Source of the DNA: Methanothrix sp.
GTDB taxonomy: Archaea; Halobacteriota; Methanosarcinia; Methanotrichales; Methanotrichaceae
Length of the DNA stretch: 36,141 nucleotides
Assembly: GCA_018052825.1 (NCBI GenBank)
Contig: JAGPMN010000013.1
Coordinates: 1 to 36,141, forward strand
Direction: 5' to 3'
Below, one piece after another: positions 25,756 through 33,522 of the stretch. The notes under the pieces are model-generated. The model searched no databases and was not told the origin of the DNA. It saw nothing but the letters and a program-made list of their open reading frames with translations. The translations under genes were made by a program, and so were the position numbers. The first letter of the stretch is position 1. Every line of letters begins with the position of its first letter.

Positions 25756-26898
25756 TCACCTCTCCTCCAGTGGCGGATAGATGAAAACGCCATGCTTGTC
25801 CAGGTCGTAATCCAGATGCTGGAATCTTGTGAGATATTCCTGGTGGATTGCCTGTGGGTCCAGATCCTTAAATAGATCCGTATGGAACCACTTTCCAAGA
25901 TATATAAGACCTATAAAGTATTTCGGATCGTTCCAGACGCCTCCGGCGTATATCAAATAGACTTTCTTATCCTTTACAGCCTTGACATTTTTTATCTCTG
26001 GTCTATTCATGATTTCTTCCCAGGTAGCCTTCATTTGTGATGGATCATCTTCATCATAGCCACCAGCAACGCGAGTAGAAGAAACCACTTTTAGAATAAT
26101 ATCCGGATTTTGGGTCATCACCCATTCGGGATCTACATTGGGGTATGAACTTTGCAGGTCAGATGCGATATTATTACCACCTGCTAAGATGCATGCCTGA
26201 TGAGCACCTGTGCCTTTGGAATACGTTTTATAATCGGTATAGCCCTCTACATATACTCTGGGCATCTCATCTTCTGTTAGCTTCCCCACTCGATCATCGA
26301 TAATCGATAGATATCCTTCATACCAATCAATGAATTCTTCCGCTTTGTCTCTTTCATTAAGAATATAGCCAAGCTTTATGATGTCGTCAGACATTGTTTC
26401 AGGCTTATAGCAATCGAGACGGACCAACGAAATATTCGTATCAATCAGCCTATTTTCAAGGTCTGTCGACCACTTTGTAAAGTCACTTCCGTATGCAACT
26501 ATCATATCAGGCTTTAGCTGAAGTATCTTTTCGGTATCGGGATCTGACATTGAGCCGGCTATGGACAGCTTGCTCATCTGAGGGAAGAACTTGGTATCAT
26601 CCGCAATATATTTATCAATTCCAACTACTTTGTCTTTTGCTCCGAGCAATGTTATGATCTCCGCACTATTAGAATGGAGCGCAATAATACTTTTTACTGG
26701 CTGTATTATTGTCACCGGCTTTCCATTGGGAAAATCATCCGTAACTGTATCGTCAATGATGGTAATCTCCTTCTCATCCCCGTTTATGATTTTCTCGATC
26801 TGGTCGATGTCCCGTGCATCTATCTTCCCATCGTAATTGGCGTCGCTTAGATTGGTAGCCGGGTTTGTTCCTTTGATCACGCCTTCAAGGTAGGCAAT

Positions 26899-26906
26899 AT
26901 CCTTCT
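26899..26906. repeat. Target-site duplication, left copy (ATCCTTCT)
   Basis: ATCCTTCT immediately precedes the left end of the MITE and recurs at 27098-27105 directly after its right end. The uninterrupted paralogues carry this segment once. Confidence 0.92.
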
Positions 26907-27097
26907 GGCTCCTCGCTGTTTTGTGTGGGTAAGCTGGAATCCCGAGACACAATCCAAGTTATAGCTAAATTGCCGGGAGACCGCCAATCATCATAATATC
27001 AATGCCAACCGCCTCTCAAGTCGGAGTAATAAGTGAAGTTGCATCATGATACCAAAATAGATATCATGAGGTTACCCACAGGAAATAGCGAAGAGCC
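26907..27097. mobile_element. 191-bp MITE, probably ISL3-type
   Basis: The ends are inverted repeats of 26 bp with 22 matches. The left end begins GGCTCCTCGCT and the right end (minus strand) GGCTCTTCGCT; both continue to a shared TGTGGGTAA. The element is flanked by an 8-bp direct repeat and contains no transposase frame, so it is non-autonomous. A GGCTCTT-like terminus with an 8-bp duplication is what ISL3-family transposases produce, which suggests the source family. It sits in the dockerin coding region between the codons for IDEKD and IAYL. Confidence 0.93.
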
Positions 27098-27105
27098 ATC
27101 CTTCT
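27098..27105. repeat. Target-site duplication, right copy (ATCCTTCT)
   Basis: This is an exact copy of 26899-26906, lying next to the right inverted repeat of the MITE. Confidence 0.92.
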
Positions 27106-27290
27106 CATCTATGGTGTCGTCCATATTTGCGTTTCCAAATATGCCTAGAGTGTAATCAGCGGCGGTTGCGGGCGATGTCACCAGCGATATGCATGCCATC
27201 ATAGCTAATATCAAAGCCAATCGTTCCATATTTGTCCATCTCTATCTTATTTCATCATATCCAATTCAATAATAGTATGATTTAATGCTA

Positions 27291-27300
27291 CTATATAACT
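27291..27300 (-). promoter_or_regulatory. Probable TATA box of the dockerin array
   Basis: The minus strand reads AGTTATATAG about 65 bp before the ATG at 27229. It is the best TATA match before the first array gene, and would drive a single transcript of array members 1-5. Confidence 0.45.
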
Positions 27301-27474
27301 ATTTTCGTCAGACCTAGATTCTAAATATCCTATATAACAGAACAATCGCAAAACGGGAGAATTCCACGGTATTGAACTCAAATCAAAATATTGGTGTCTA
27401 CTGAATCCTCATGTGCAACAACCGATTCCTTCGTCTCCAAAAGACGCCCGAAATCAAGTTCGCGATCGGGACAA

Positions 27475-27537
27475 AGGCGACATGACCAGCTTTGCACCAA
27501 GCTGGCCGCCAGCGTCCCAAATGAGAATCCGTCGCCT
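27475..27537. other. Nested inverted repeats past the CobN-like gene, possible 3' structure
   Basis: Outer arms AGGCGAC (27475-27481) and GTCGCCT (27531-27537) enclose a perfect hairpin, CCAGCTT (27486-27492) with AAGCTGG (27499-27505) around a 6-nt loop. It lies 40-100 bp after the stop of the CobN-like gene on the minus strand. It could stabilise or end that transcript, or be a relic of an insertion. Confidence 0.35.
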
Positions 27538-27574
27538 GAACATCAATCCATCTCGAACTTACGTTCTCGGCCTC

Positions 27575-30500
27575 TCACGCCCCTATCACCTTGCTCATCT
27601 TCTCCTTCCAGGCTGCCACCTCCTCCGCCGTCACCACGTCTATCGCCCCTCCCTGAAACTCGCCCTCGGCATCGCCCATCCGCTCCTCCATCCAGCCCTC
27701 GATCTCCAGGTAGAGCGACTTTAAGGCATCCAGAACCTCGGGATCGGCCTTCCACAGACCCCTCTGCTCGGCCTCCAGCAGCCTCCGCCCCATCTCCTCC
27801 ATGGCCCAGGGGTTATTCTCCTGGAAGAACTTGCGGTTCTCCTCGTCCATGATGAATGTTTTAGCTATGTCGTCGAATATCCAGTCGTCCACCTCCTGGG
27901 TCGTGGCCTCCCAGCCATAGACCCGGCCCACACGCTTGGATATGTCGCCTGCACCCTTGTAGCCGTGCTGCTTCATCCCCTCGATCCACTTCGGGTTGAG
28001 CAGCTTTGTCCGGACGACGCGCCTGACCTCGTCCGCCAGCTCTCTCACATCCACGTGCTCGGGCTCGCGAGTGTCTCCATAGTAGGCCTTGACATCCTTT
28101 CCTGACAGGTGCCTGGCGGCCGCAGTCATCCCACCATGTGTGCCGAAGTAGCAGCAGCAGCCGAATAGATCGTACTCGTCGCTGACAACCTTGTTGTATG
28201 TGAGATCCACAGACTTGAGGGCGTTGACGAAATGCTGATAGGACTCCCTGCCAGCGACGCCCTTGCCGTAGGCATAGCCGTTCCAGTAGACGAATATGTC
28301 TGAGAGATCCTTCTCGTCCTTCCAGGCAGAGGCATAGACTGCGAGGTTTGTTCCCGACTGGTATGTTCCGGGCTTGCTCGCGAAGATTCGAAGCGTCGCC
28401 TCCCGCCAGTCTTTGGCTCTGCCGCTCTCAAGGCTGGCCAGGGTGTGCTTGCGAACGAAGTTCATCTCAAGGGGCTCATCGAGCCCAGCCACTGCCTGAA
28501 CAGCCTCGTCGATTGTGTCTATGCAGTTGGGGAAGTTGTCGCGGGTGATTCCCGAGACGCGAATGGTCAGGTCGATCCTGGGCCGGCCAAGCTGCTCCAG
28601 GGGGATGACATTGAAGCCCTTCAGCCTTCCGTTGGACTGCCAGACGGGCTCGGTTCCGAGCAGGAAGAGCATCTGCGCCATGTCCTCTCCGTCGGCCCAC
28701 ATGATGTCGCTGCACATCCAGTAGAAGGCTATATTTTCAGGATAGCGCCCCTCTTCCCCCTGGTGCTTGGCAATTACCGCCTCCCCGAGCTTGCAGCCCA
28801 CCCTCCAGGAGGTCTTGGTGGGAACGCGATAGGGATCGAGGGAGTAGAAGTTCCTGCCCGTTGGCAGCACATCATCCCGCCCCCGGGTGATAAGGCCGCT
28901 GGGACCCGCTTCGACGTAGCCGCCATCCATGCCGTTCAGCAGTGACTCGATCTCCAAAGAGGCCTCGATCCGGGCTTGAAGGTCCAGAACCTTCTCACGG
29001 ATGGCCTCAAGCTTGCTCTCATAACCCGCCGTGGAAAGGCCCAGGGCCTCATCCGGCATGCCGCCCTGCAGATAGGTGCCTATGAGCCTCTTGCACAGCC
29101 CCTCGATCGCCTCAAGAAGCTGGCCGTGCGACCTGCCGTTGCGCTCGTTTACGCCTCCCTGATCGGCTAAAAGCTCCTCTATGGAGAGGCCCATCATGGC
29201 TGCGACTGTGCCGCGCAGCGAGATTCCACTTCCCTCGAATCTCATTATGGAGTTGATGAACTCCACACGCCTCTCGCCTTGCGGCAATTCGCCGAAGATG
29301 TGCATTCCAGAATCGATCCGGGTGTTCCTGACCAGGCTGAGTTGGTTGTGTGCCTTCGTCACAATCTCCTCAACAGGCATGTCATCGGTCAGCTTCATGC
29401 CTTTGTCGAGGTTTGCTGCCCTGACGGCGTCGATCAGCAGGTGTCTCAGCTCATGAGATCGCGCATGGTCATGCCTGGCCGTCTCATACTCGCCCAAGAG
29501 CCGGTCGACCTCCAGCAGCTCGTCGTAAAGACCCGACTCTGTCATGACAGTTTGCATGTGGTCCACCAGGACGGCGTAGCTGCGGCGCTTGGCAACCGTC
29601 CCCTCGGGCGGGTTATCGGCGTTGTAGATGTAAAGATGGGGTATGGTGCCTATGCATATATCCGGGTAGCAGTTCCTGGAGAGGCCCACGCCCTTTCCGG
29701 GCAGAAACTCCAGGTTGCCGTGAGTGCCGACGTGGATCAGCACATCTGCGCCAAAGACCTCCTCCAGGTAGCGGTAGGTCGCCATGTACTGGTGGGTCGG
29801 CGGCACATCCGGGTCATGCAATATCTTGCAGACCTGGCCGTCACAGCGTGCCCCGGCACAGCCGCGCTTCGGCTGGACGCAGATCACTGCATTGCCATAC
29901 TGCACGCCGGTGATCACTATCTTGCCCTGATAGAGCATAGCCGCCGGGATGCCGTCCCTCTCCTCCCCTGGCGGATTGCCCCATGCATCGCAGACCCTCT
30001 TCTGCACCTGAGGAGAGAGGGTGTTGAACCACCGCTCATATTCTTCTTTGGTCTGATAGGCCAGGGCTCCCCCTTTTGCCACGATCTCCTCTATTGGCGT
30101 CCACCGAAACTCGGAGATGGCCTTGCGGCCCATGATGGTATCGATCAGCTCTTTGCCGGTGGCCGGAATGCTCTCCAGAGAATAGCCTGCTTCCTCCATG
30201 CGGTTCATGATTTTGACCACGCTTTCGAGGGTATCCAGGTGCGCGCCTCCACCAACCGCCGCCTCCGCAGAGGCGCAGGGATTGTTGTGGAGGATGAAGG
30301 CCACCTTTCTCTCTCCGGCTGGCTTTCTGGCCAGGTCGACCCATTTTTTTACCCTTTGAGAGAGCTTCTCGCATCGATCAGCAATCGGTGTCCTCTCCAG
30401 TACCCCGTCGCTATCCTTTCCAGAGCTGATGATGATCGGCTCGATGCCTCCCTCGAACTCAGGCATGGCCACATACCAGCCGATATCGGTGGAGAGACCA

Positions 30501-31375
30501 TTGGACCTCTCCCACTCCTCCTGAGACATATGCGTGGATAGAACGGGCTGAATGACAGGGACATTCAGCTTCTTGAAAAGGTTGATGCCGGTCGCATTTC
30601 CGCCGTATCTGCCCATCTTTCCCTGCTCCTGGCCCAGGAAGAAGGAGACTGTTTTAACAAGGGCGTCAATGCGCGGCTTGCCAGAGTCAAAGAAGTAGTC
30701 TTCGACCACCTCGGCCATGCTGCGGGTGCCGAGATCAGCATCCCGCACAGAATAGGAGAACACGGGGATGACATTGAGACCATGACGCTCCAGGCTGCGG
30801 ATCAGCTCGTCCTCCACGCCCTGGTTCCTGTTCACCCAGTAAAACCTTGAGAAGAGCAGTCCGACCGTCGGGCCGTCATCCGGCTCATACCATCTCAGAT
30901 AATCATCAATGCACTCGAAGTGATGATCGGCATCGGGATGATAAGCACCCTCCCAGGGCATGGGACAGGGTGGGGCAAATGAGGTGTCCCTTCCCAGCAT
31001 CTCTTTGGCCAGAAAGAGGAGCATGTTGCAGATATTGTCCTCTCCGCCCATTGTCATATAGGCATTGGCTGTAACTACCACGCTGGCCGGCGCTGTGGAG
31101 AGCATCCAGTATGCCTGATCATAGCCGAGAGATACCAAAGGCCTGCTCTTAGCGATCTCCTTGAGCCTTGGCTCCATTTCATCCCATATGGCATCGCTGC
31201 TGCGATGCAGAATGATCAGGTCGCAATTTTGGCAGGATAAAAGAGCCTCGTTGATGCGGTTCGGCTGGTCAATCAGCCTCTGTGTCGAATAGAGCTGCAT
31301 CTCAAAGGCAAGCCGCCTGGCGGCCCGGGCCATTACGGGCAGATACGAATTTCCTACAATGCAGGCTATCTTCAT
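27575..31375 (-). CDS. CobN/ChlH-like metallochelatase large subunit
   Basis: This 1266-residue protein is full length for the CobN/BchH family, whose large subunits bind the tetrapyrrole and insert (or in some relatives remove) the metal ion. Family segments are NPCASAEAAVGGGAHLDTLE (near residue 365), HVGTHGNLEFLPGKGVGLSR (near 545) with the conserved HxGTHG, and YNADNPPEGTVAKRRSYAVL. ATG 31375 follows the upstream stop by 6 nt, with GGAGTGAGG before it. No CobS/CobT or ChlI/ChlD ATPase partner is in the window. The position inside a metal-complex uptake cluster suggests cobalt/corrinoid or haem-like chemistry; the substrate is unassigned. Confidence 0.92.
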   Translation of the reverse strand: MKIACIVGNSYLPVMARAARRLAFEMQLYSTQRLIDQPNRINEALLSCQNCDLIILHRSSDAIWDEMEPRLKEIAKSRPLVSLGYDQAYWMLSTAPASVVVTANAYMTMGGEDNICNMLLFLAKEMLGRDTSFAPPCPMPWEGAYHPDADHHFECIDDYLRWYEPDDGPTVGLLFSRFYWVNRNQGVEDELIRSLERHGLNVIPVFSYSVRDADLGTRSMAEVVEDYFFDSGKPRIDALVKTVSFFLGQEQGKMGRYGGNATGINLFKKLNVPVIQPVLSTHMSQEEWERSNGLSTDIGWYVAMPEFEGGIEPIIISSGKDSDGVLERTPIADRCEKLSQRVKKWVDLARKPAGERKVAFILHNNPCASAEAAVGGGAHLDTLESVVKIMNRMEEAGYSLESIPATGKELIDTIMGRKAISEFRWTPIEEIVAKGGALAYQTKEEYERWFNTLSPQVQKRVCDAWGNPPGEERDGIPAAMLYQGKIVITGVQYGNAVICVQPKRGCAGARCDGQVCKILHDPDVPPTHQYMATYRYLEEVFGADVLIHVGTHGNLEFLPGKGVGLSRNCYPDICIGTIPHLYIYNADNPPEGTVAKRRSYAVLVDHMQTVMTESGLYDELLEVDRLLGEYETARHDHARSHELRHLLIDAVRAANLDKGMKLTDDMPVEEIVTKAHNQLSLVRNTRIDSGMHIFGELPQGERRVEFINSIMRFEGSGISLRGTVAAMMGLSIEELLADQGGVNERNGRSHGQLLEAIEGLCKRLIGTYLQGGMPDEALGLSTAGYESKLEAIREKVLDLQARIEASLEIESLLNGMDGGYVEAGPSGLITRGRDDVLPTGRNFYSLDPYRVPTKTSWRVGCKLGEAVIAKHQGEEGRYPENIAFYWMCSDIMWADGEDMAQMLFLLGTEPVWQSNGRLKGFNVIPLEQLGRPRIDLTIRVSGITRDNFPNCIDTIDEAVQAVAGLDEPLEMNFVRKHTLASLESGRAKDWREATLRIFASKPGTYQSGTNLAVYASAWKDEKDLSDIFVYWNGYAYGKGVAGRESYQHFVNALKSVDLTYNKVVSDEYDLFGCCCYFGTHGGMTAAARHLSGKDVKAYYGDTREPEHVDVRELADEVRRVVRTKLLNPKWIEGMKQHGYKGAGDISKRVGRVYGWEATTQEVDDWIFDDIAKTFIMDEENRKFFQENNPWAMEEMGRRLLEAEQRGLWKADPEVLDALKSLYLEIEGWMEERMGDAEGEFQGGAIDVVTAEEVAAWKEKMSKVIGA

Positions 31376-31381
31376 GGACCC

Positions 31382-32476
31382 TCACTCCAATGAAGGATAG
31401 ACAAAGATCCTGTCCTCAGGATATTCTACTCCCAGGAGATCCAGATACTCCCGATAGACGCCTTCAGGAGCCAGCTCCGCATCAGGATGGAGGAGCTTGG
31501 CCAGATAGCTCTGACCGACAACGCTGTCCATGCCGAACATCATATTCCAGTAGACAACATAGACCCTTTCGCCGGCGATAGCCGGAATCCTCTCGCCGCC
31601 TTCCCTGCTCCCGATCTCATCGACAATGGCCTTCAGCTTTGAGGAATCCTCTGACGGCCCTTTATCCCAGCCGATTTTATCAGAGCTCTGGATGCGGATG
31701 ATGACGTCAGGATTCTCTGTGACGACCCACTCCCAGCTTACCTTAGGATACATATCGAGCTCTTTAGCAATGTTGAATCCGTAGCTCATCTGGATCATCT
31801 GATTGATGCCTGAACCCCTGCCGTAGGTAGACAATGAGCCGGGACCGCCTTTGCTACTGCTCTCGAAGTAAACCTTGGAAATTGCGCCTCCTTCCACTGC
31901 CGAAGAGATCCTCTGACGGCTGGCATTCACCCAATTCAAGTACCTGCAGGCTTCATCATTTCGATTCAGGATCTTGCCCAAAACGGTCACATCCTGGGTG
32001 AGACTCTCCGGTTTGTAAAAGTCCAGGCCGACAACGGTGATATTCATGAAGGGCTCGAGAGCCTTAGCCACGTTTGCGGCTCCGTAGGGCCGATCGGGAT
32101 AGGTATAAGCTATGACGATTATATCCGGCTCGATTGAGCCGCTTTCGCGGGCGATCTCACCGATCATCTCAAAGTTGATCTCGCTCCATTTGCCGACGCC
32201 TTGCTTGTTCTTTAAACCGGGGAAAAGCTCGGCCTTTGACCTCAAATCATCGGCGACGCCGACGATTTTATCTGCATCACCAAGCACTGTCACAGCTTCG
32301 GCATGATCTGTACTGAGAACTATGATCCTTTGCACCGGCTCGGCAATTGTGATGGTACGGCCTGCCGAGTCGGTGATGGTCAAAGGATATGTTGTCTCTT
32401 CAGCCATTACAGGAAGAGACGCCATTGCCATGCATAAAATGGCGGCAAAACAGCTCCACTTAGATCTGGACGGCAT
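31382..32476 (-). CDS. ABC-type metal-complex substrate-binding protein, no dockerin
   Basis: This is a 364-residue PF01497-class binding protein. A signal peptide (MPSRSKWSCFAAILCMAMAS, cleavage near PVMAEE) is followed at once by TITDSAGRTITIAEPVQRII, without a dockerin. Further motifs are VLGDADKIVGVADDL, SIEPDIIVIAYTYPD, FNIAKELDMYPK and NPDVIIRIQSSDK. The C-terminus (GVYREYLDLLGVEYPEDRIF) is a diverged version of the array ending. It lies directly upstream of the CobN-like gene (6 nt), so the two are co-translated and it is the best candidate for the receptor that works with that protein. Confidence 0.92.
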   Translation of the reverse strand: MPSRSKWSCFAAILCMAMASLPVMAEETTYPLTITDSAGRTITIAEPVQRIIVLSTDHAEAVTVLGDADKIVGVADDLRSKAELFPGLKNKQGVGKWSEINFEMIGEIARESGSIEPDIIVIAYTYPDRPYGAANVAKALEPFMNITVVGLDFYKPESLTQDVTVLGKILNRNDEACRYLNWVNASRQRISSAVEGGAISKVYFESSSKGGPGSLSTYGRGSGINQMIQMSYGFNIAKELDMYPKVSWEWVVTENPDVIIRIQSSDKIGWDKGPSEDSSKLKAIVDEIGSREGGERIPAIAGERVYVVYWNMMFGMDSVVGQSYLAKLLHPDAELAPEGVYREYLDLLGVEYPEDRIFVYPSLE

Positions 32477-32514
32477 CGAATTATCCCTCTATTCTATTAC
32501 AGGAAGGCCCTTTG

Positions 32515-32524
32515 CATATAAATA
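32515..32524 (-). promoter_or_regulatory. Probable TATA box of the binding protein-CobN operon
   Basis: The minus strand reads TATTTATATG about 43 bp before the ATG at 32476. A GAGGG ribosome binding site lies between them. A TAGTAATAC sequence sits just upstream (32536-32544). Confidence 0.5.
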
Positions 32525-32611
32525 TTTCCATTTTCGTATTACTAGATAATAATCTTTACCAAATTAAAATGTTTTTGTGTGATCGGCAATTCTGATATTC
32601 ATATCGGCAGA

Positions 32612-33397
32612 TCAGCCCGCTAGAGCGCCATTCAAAGACCGCAGAGGCACAATCCAGGGTTTATCCAGCGATCTCATAACCAGCGCCTCGACGCCGTAGA
32701 CATCGCTGATATTTCTCTCGCTCAGCAGATCATTTGGGGTGCCGGCGGCATAGACAATACCCTTCTTCAGCATCACCAGTTTATCCGAAAACCGGGCGGC
32801 AAGATTGAGGTCGTGGATGGCCATCACCGCGGAGATGCCCTTCTCCTTGACCAGTGAGCTTATGGTCTCCATGACATCCAGTTGGTGCTTCATATCCAGG
32901 TTGGATGTGGGCTCATCCAGAAGGAGCACCGCCGGCTCCTGGGCCAGCGCCCTGGCGATGAGCACCTTTTGCCTCTGGCCGCCGCTCAGCTCTGAGAAGT
33001 CCCTCATTGCCAGCTCCCGCAGATTCAATAGCTCCAGGGTGTCCGCCACCTTGCCCAGGTCAGCATCTGAAACCCTCCATCTGATATGAGGCCTCCTTCC
33101 CATAAGCACTGTATCAAAGACAGTTGTAGCCAATGGCGTTGAGCTGGACTGGGGCACATAGCCTATCAGCCTGGCTATCTCCTGCTGCTCCATTGCCTGG
33201 ACCTCCCGTTCCTCCAGCAGAATGCTGCCCCTGGGCTTGAGGATACGGTCGATGCATTTGATAAGGGTTGTCTTGCCCGATCCGTTCGGCCCCACAAGGC
33301 TCAAGATCTCAGCATCGTCCACGAAAACGTTCAAATCGTCCAGGATCTTGCTGCTTTTATAGCTGAAAGATAAATCTTTTATCGAGATTTTTACCAT
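32612..33397 (-). CDS. ABC transporter ATPase, iron-siderophore/cobalamin class
   Basis: The 261-residue FecE/BtuD-type ATPase powers the importer. Motifs in order are Walker A GPNGSGKT (36-43), Q-loop VPQSSS (Q83), signature LSGGQRQKV (137-145), Walker B AVLLLDEP (156-163) and the switch His in MAIHDLNLA. ATG 33397 is preferred because the family motif KISIKDLSFSY starts immediately and GGAG lies 10-15 nt upstream; the frame is open to 33442. It is the only ATPase gene in the cluster. A TATA-like sequence upstream suggests its own promoter, although the permease gene lies 125 bp further upstream on the same strand. Confidence 0.95.
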   Translation of the reverse strand: MVKISIKDLSFSYKSSKILDDLNVFVDDAEILSLVGPNGSGKTTLIKCIDRILKPRGSILLEEREVQAMEQQEIARLIGYVPQSSSTPLATTVFDTVLMGRRPHIRWRVSDADLGKVADTLELLNLRELAMRDFSELSGGQRQKVLIARALAQEPAVLLLDEPTSNLDMKHQLDVMETISSLVKEKGISAVMAIHDLNLAARFSDKLVMLKKGIVYAAGTPNDLLSERNISDVYGVEALVMRSLDKPWIVPLRSLNGALAG

Positions 33398-33444
33398 TGC
33401 GCAACACTCTCCGTATGGTGTCGACTTGGGATATACTCTCACAC

Positions 33445-33456
33445 CATATTAATAAA
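33445..33456 (-). promoter_or_regulatory. Probable TATA box of the ATPase gene
   Basis: The minus strand reads TTTATTAATATG about 50 bp before the ATG at 33397, in the gap after the permease stop. A TGATAATAC sequence lies about 17 bp further upstream (33473-33481). Confidence 0.45.
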
Positions 33457-33522
33457 ACTTACTGATGGAAATGTATTATCAAATAATAAATTTGGAATAA
33501 GGAAGACCCTTCTGCTGGCAGC

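Larger units (their letters stand above)
25756..27229 (-). pseudogene. Dockerin-bearing substrate-binding protein split by a MITE (array member 1)
   Basis: From ATG 27229 the frame gives a signal peptide (MERLALILAMMACISLVTSP) and the first dockerin loop NANMDDTIDEKD, then runs into foreign sequence and stops at 27044. The remainder resumes as KDIAYLEGVIKG through a full binding domain (LLGAKDKVVGIDKYIA, AGGNNIASDL) to LDPQAIHQEYLTRFQHLDYD. Removing 199 bp (the 191-bp element plus one 8-bp duplicate) leaves 1275 nt, an uninterrupted 424-residue protein. The 3' part is open to a TTG at 26952, but such a product lacks a signal peptide. The core still looks undamaged, so the insertion is probably recent. 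Confidence 0.93.
27230..27574. other. Spacer between the CobN-like gene and the dockerin array
   Basis: 345 bp without a convincing gene. The left half (27230-27400) is AT-rich and holds the probable array promoter. The right half is GC-richer and contains nested inverted repeats just beyond the 3' end of the CobN-like gene. No riboswitch-like conserved core (for example a cobalamin B12 box) was found here by eye. Confidence 0.6.

Noticed and set aside
25756..26952. Array member 1 as an intact gene starting at TTG 26952
   Set aside because: The first 15 or so residues are encoded by the MITE and the signal peptide and first dockerin loop are cut off at the duplication, so it is called a pseudogene.
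20636..27229. Repeated segments as a CRISPR-like or satellite repeat array
   Set aside because: The repeats recur at about 1.3 kb and coincide with gene starts and ends; they are paralogous coding sequence.
27230..27574. Cobalamin riboswitch upstream of the array or CobN-like gene
   Set aside because: I looked for a B12-box-like conserved core and long paired leader in this spacer and at 32477-32611 and saw none. A covariance-model search (Rfam cobalamin) would be decisive.
27391..27852. 153-residue Ser/Pro-rich plus-strand frame
   Set aside because: The composition is that of a reversed Glu/Gly-rich coding sequence (the CobN C-terminus) and the first part lies in the spacer hairpins.
29279..30541. 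420-residue plus-strand frame antisense to the CobN-like gene
   Set aside because: It is a shadow of a certain gene, again a by-product of codon bias, with no promoter or ribosome binding site.
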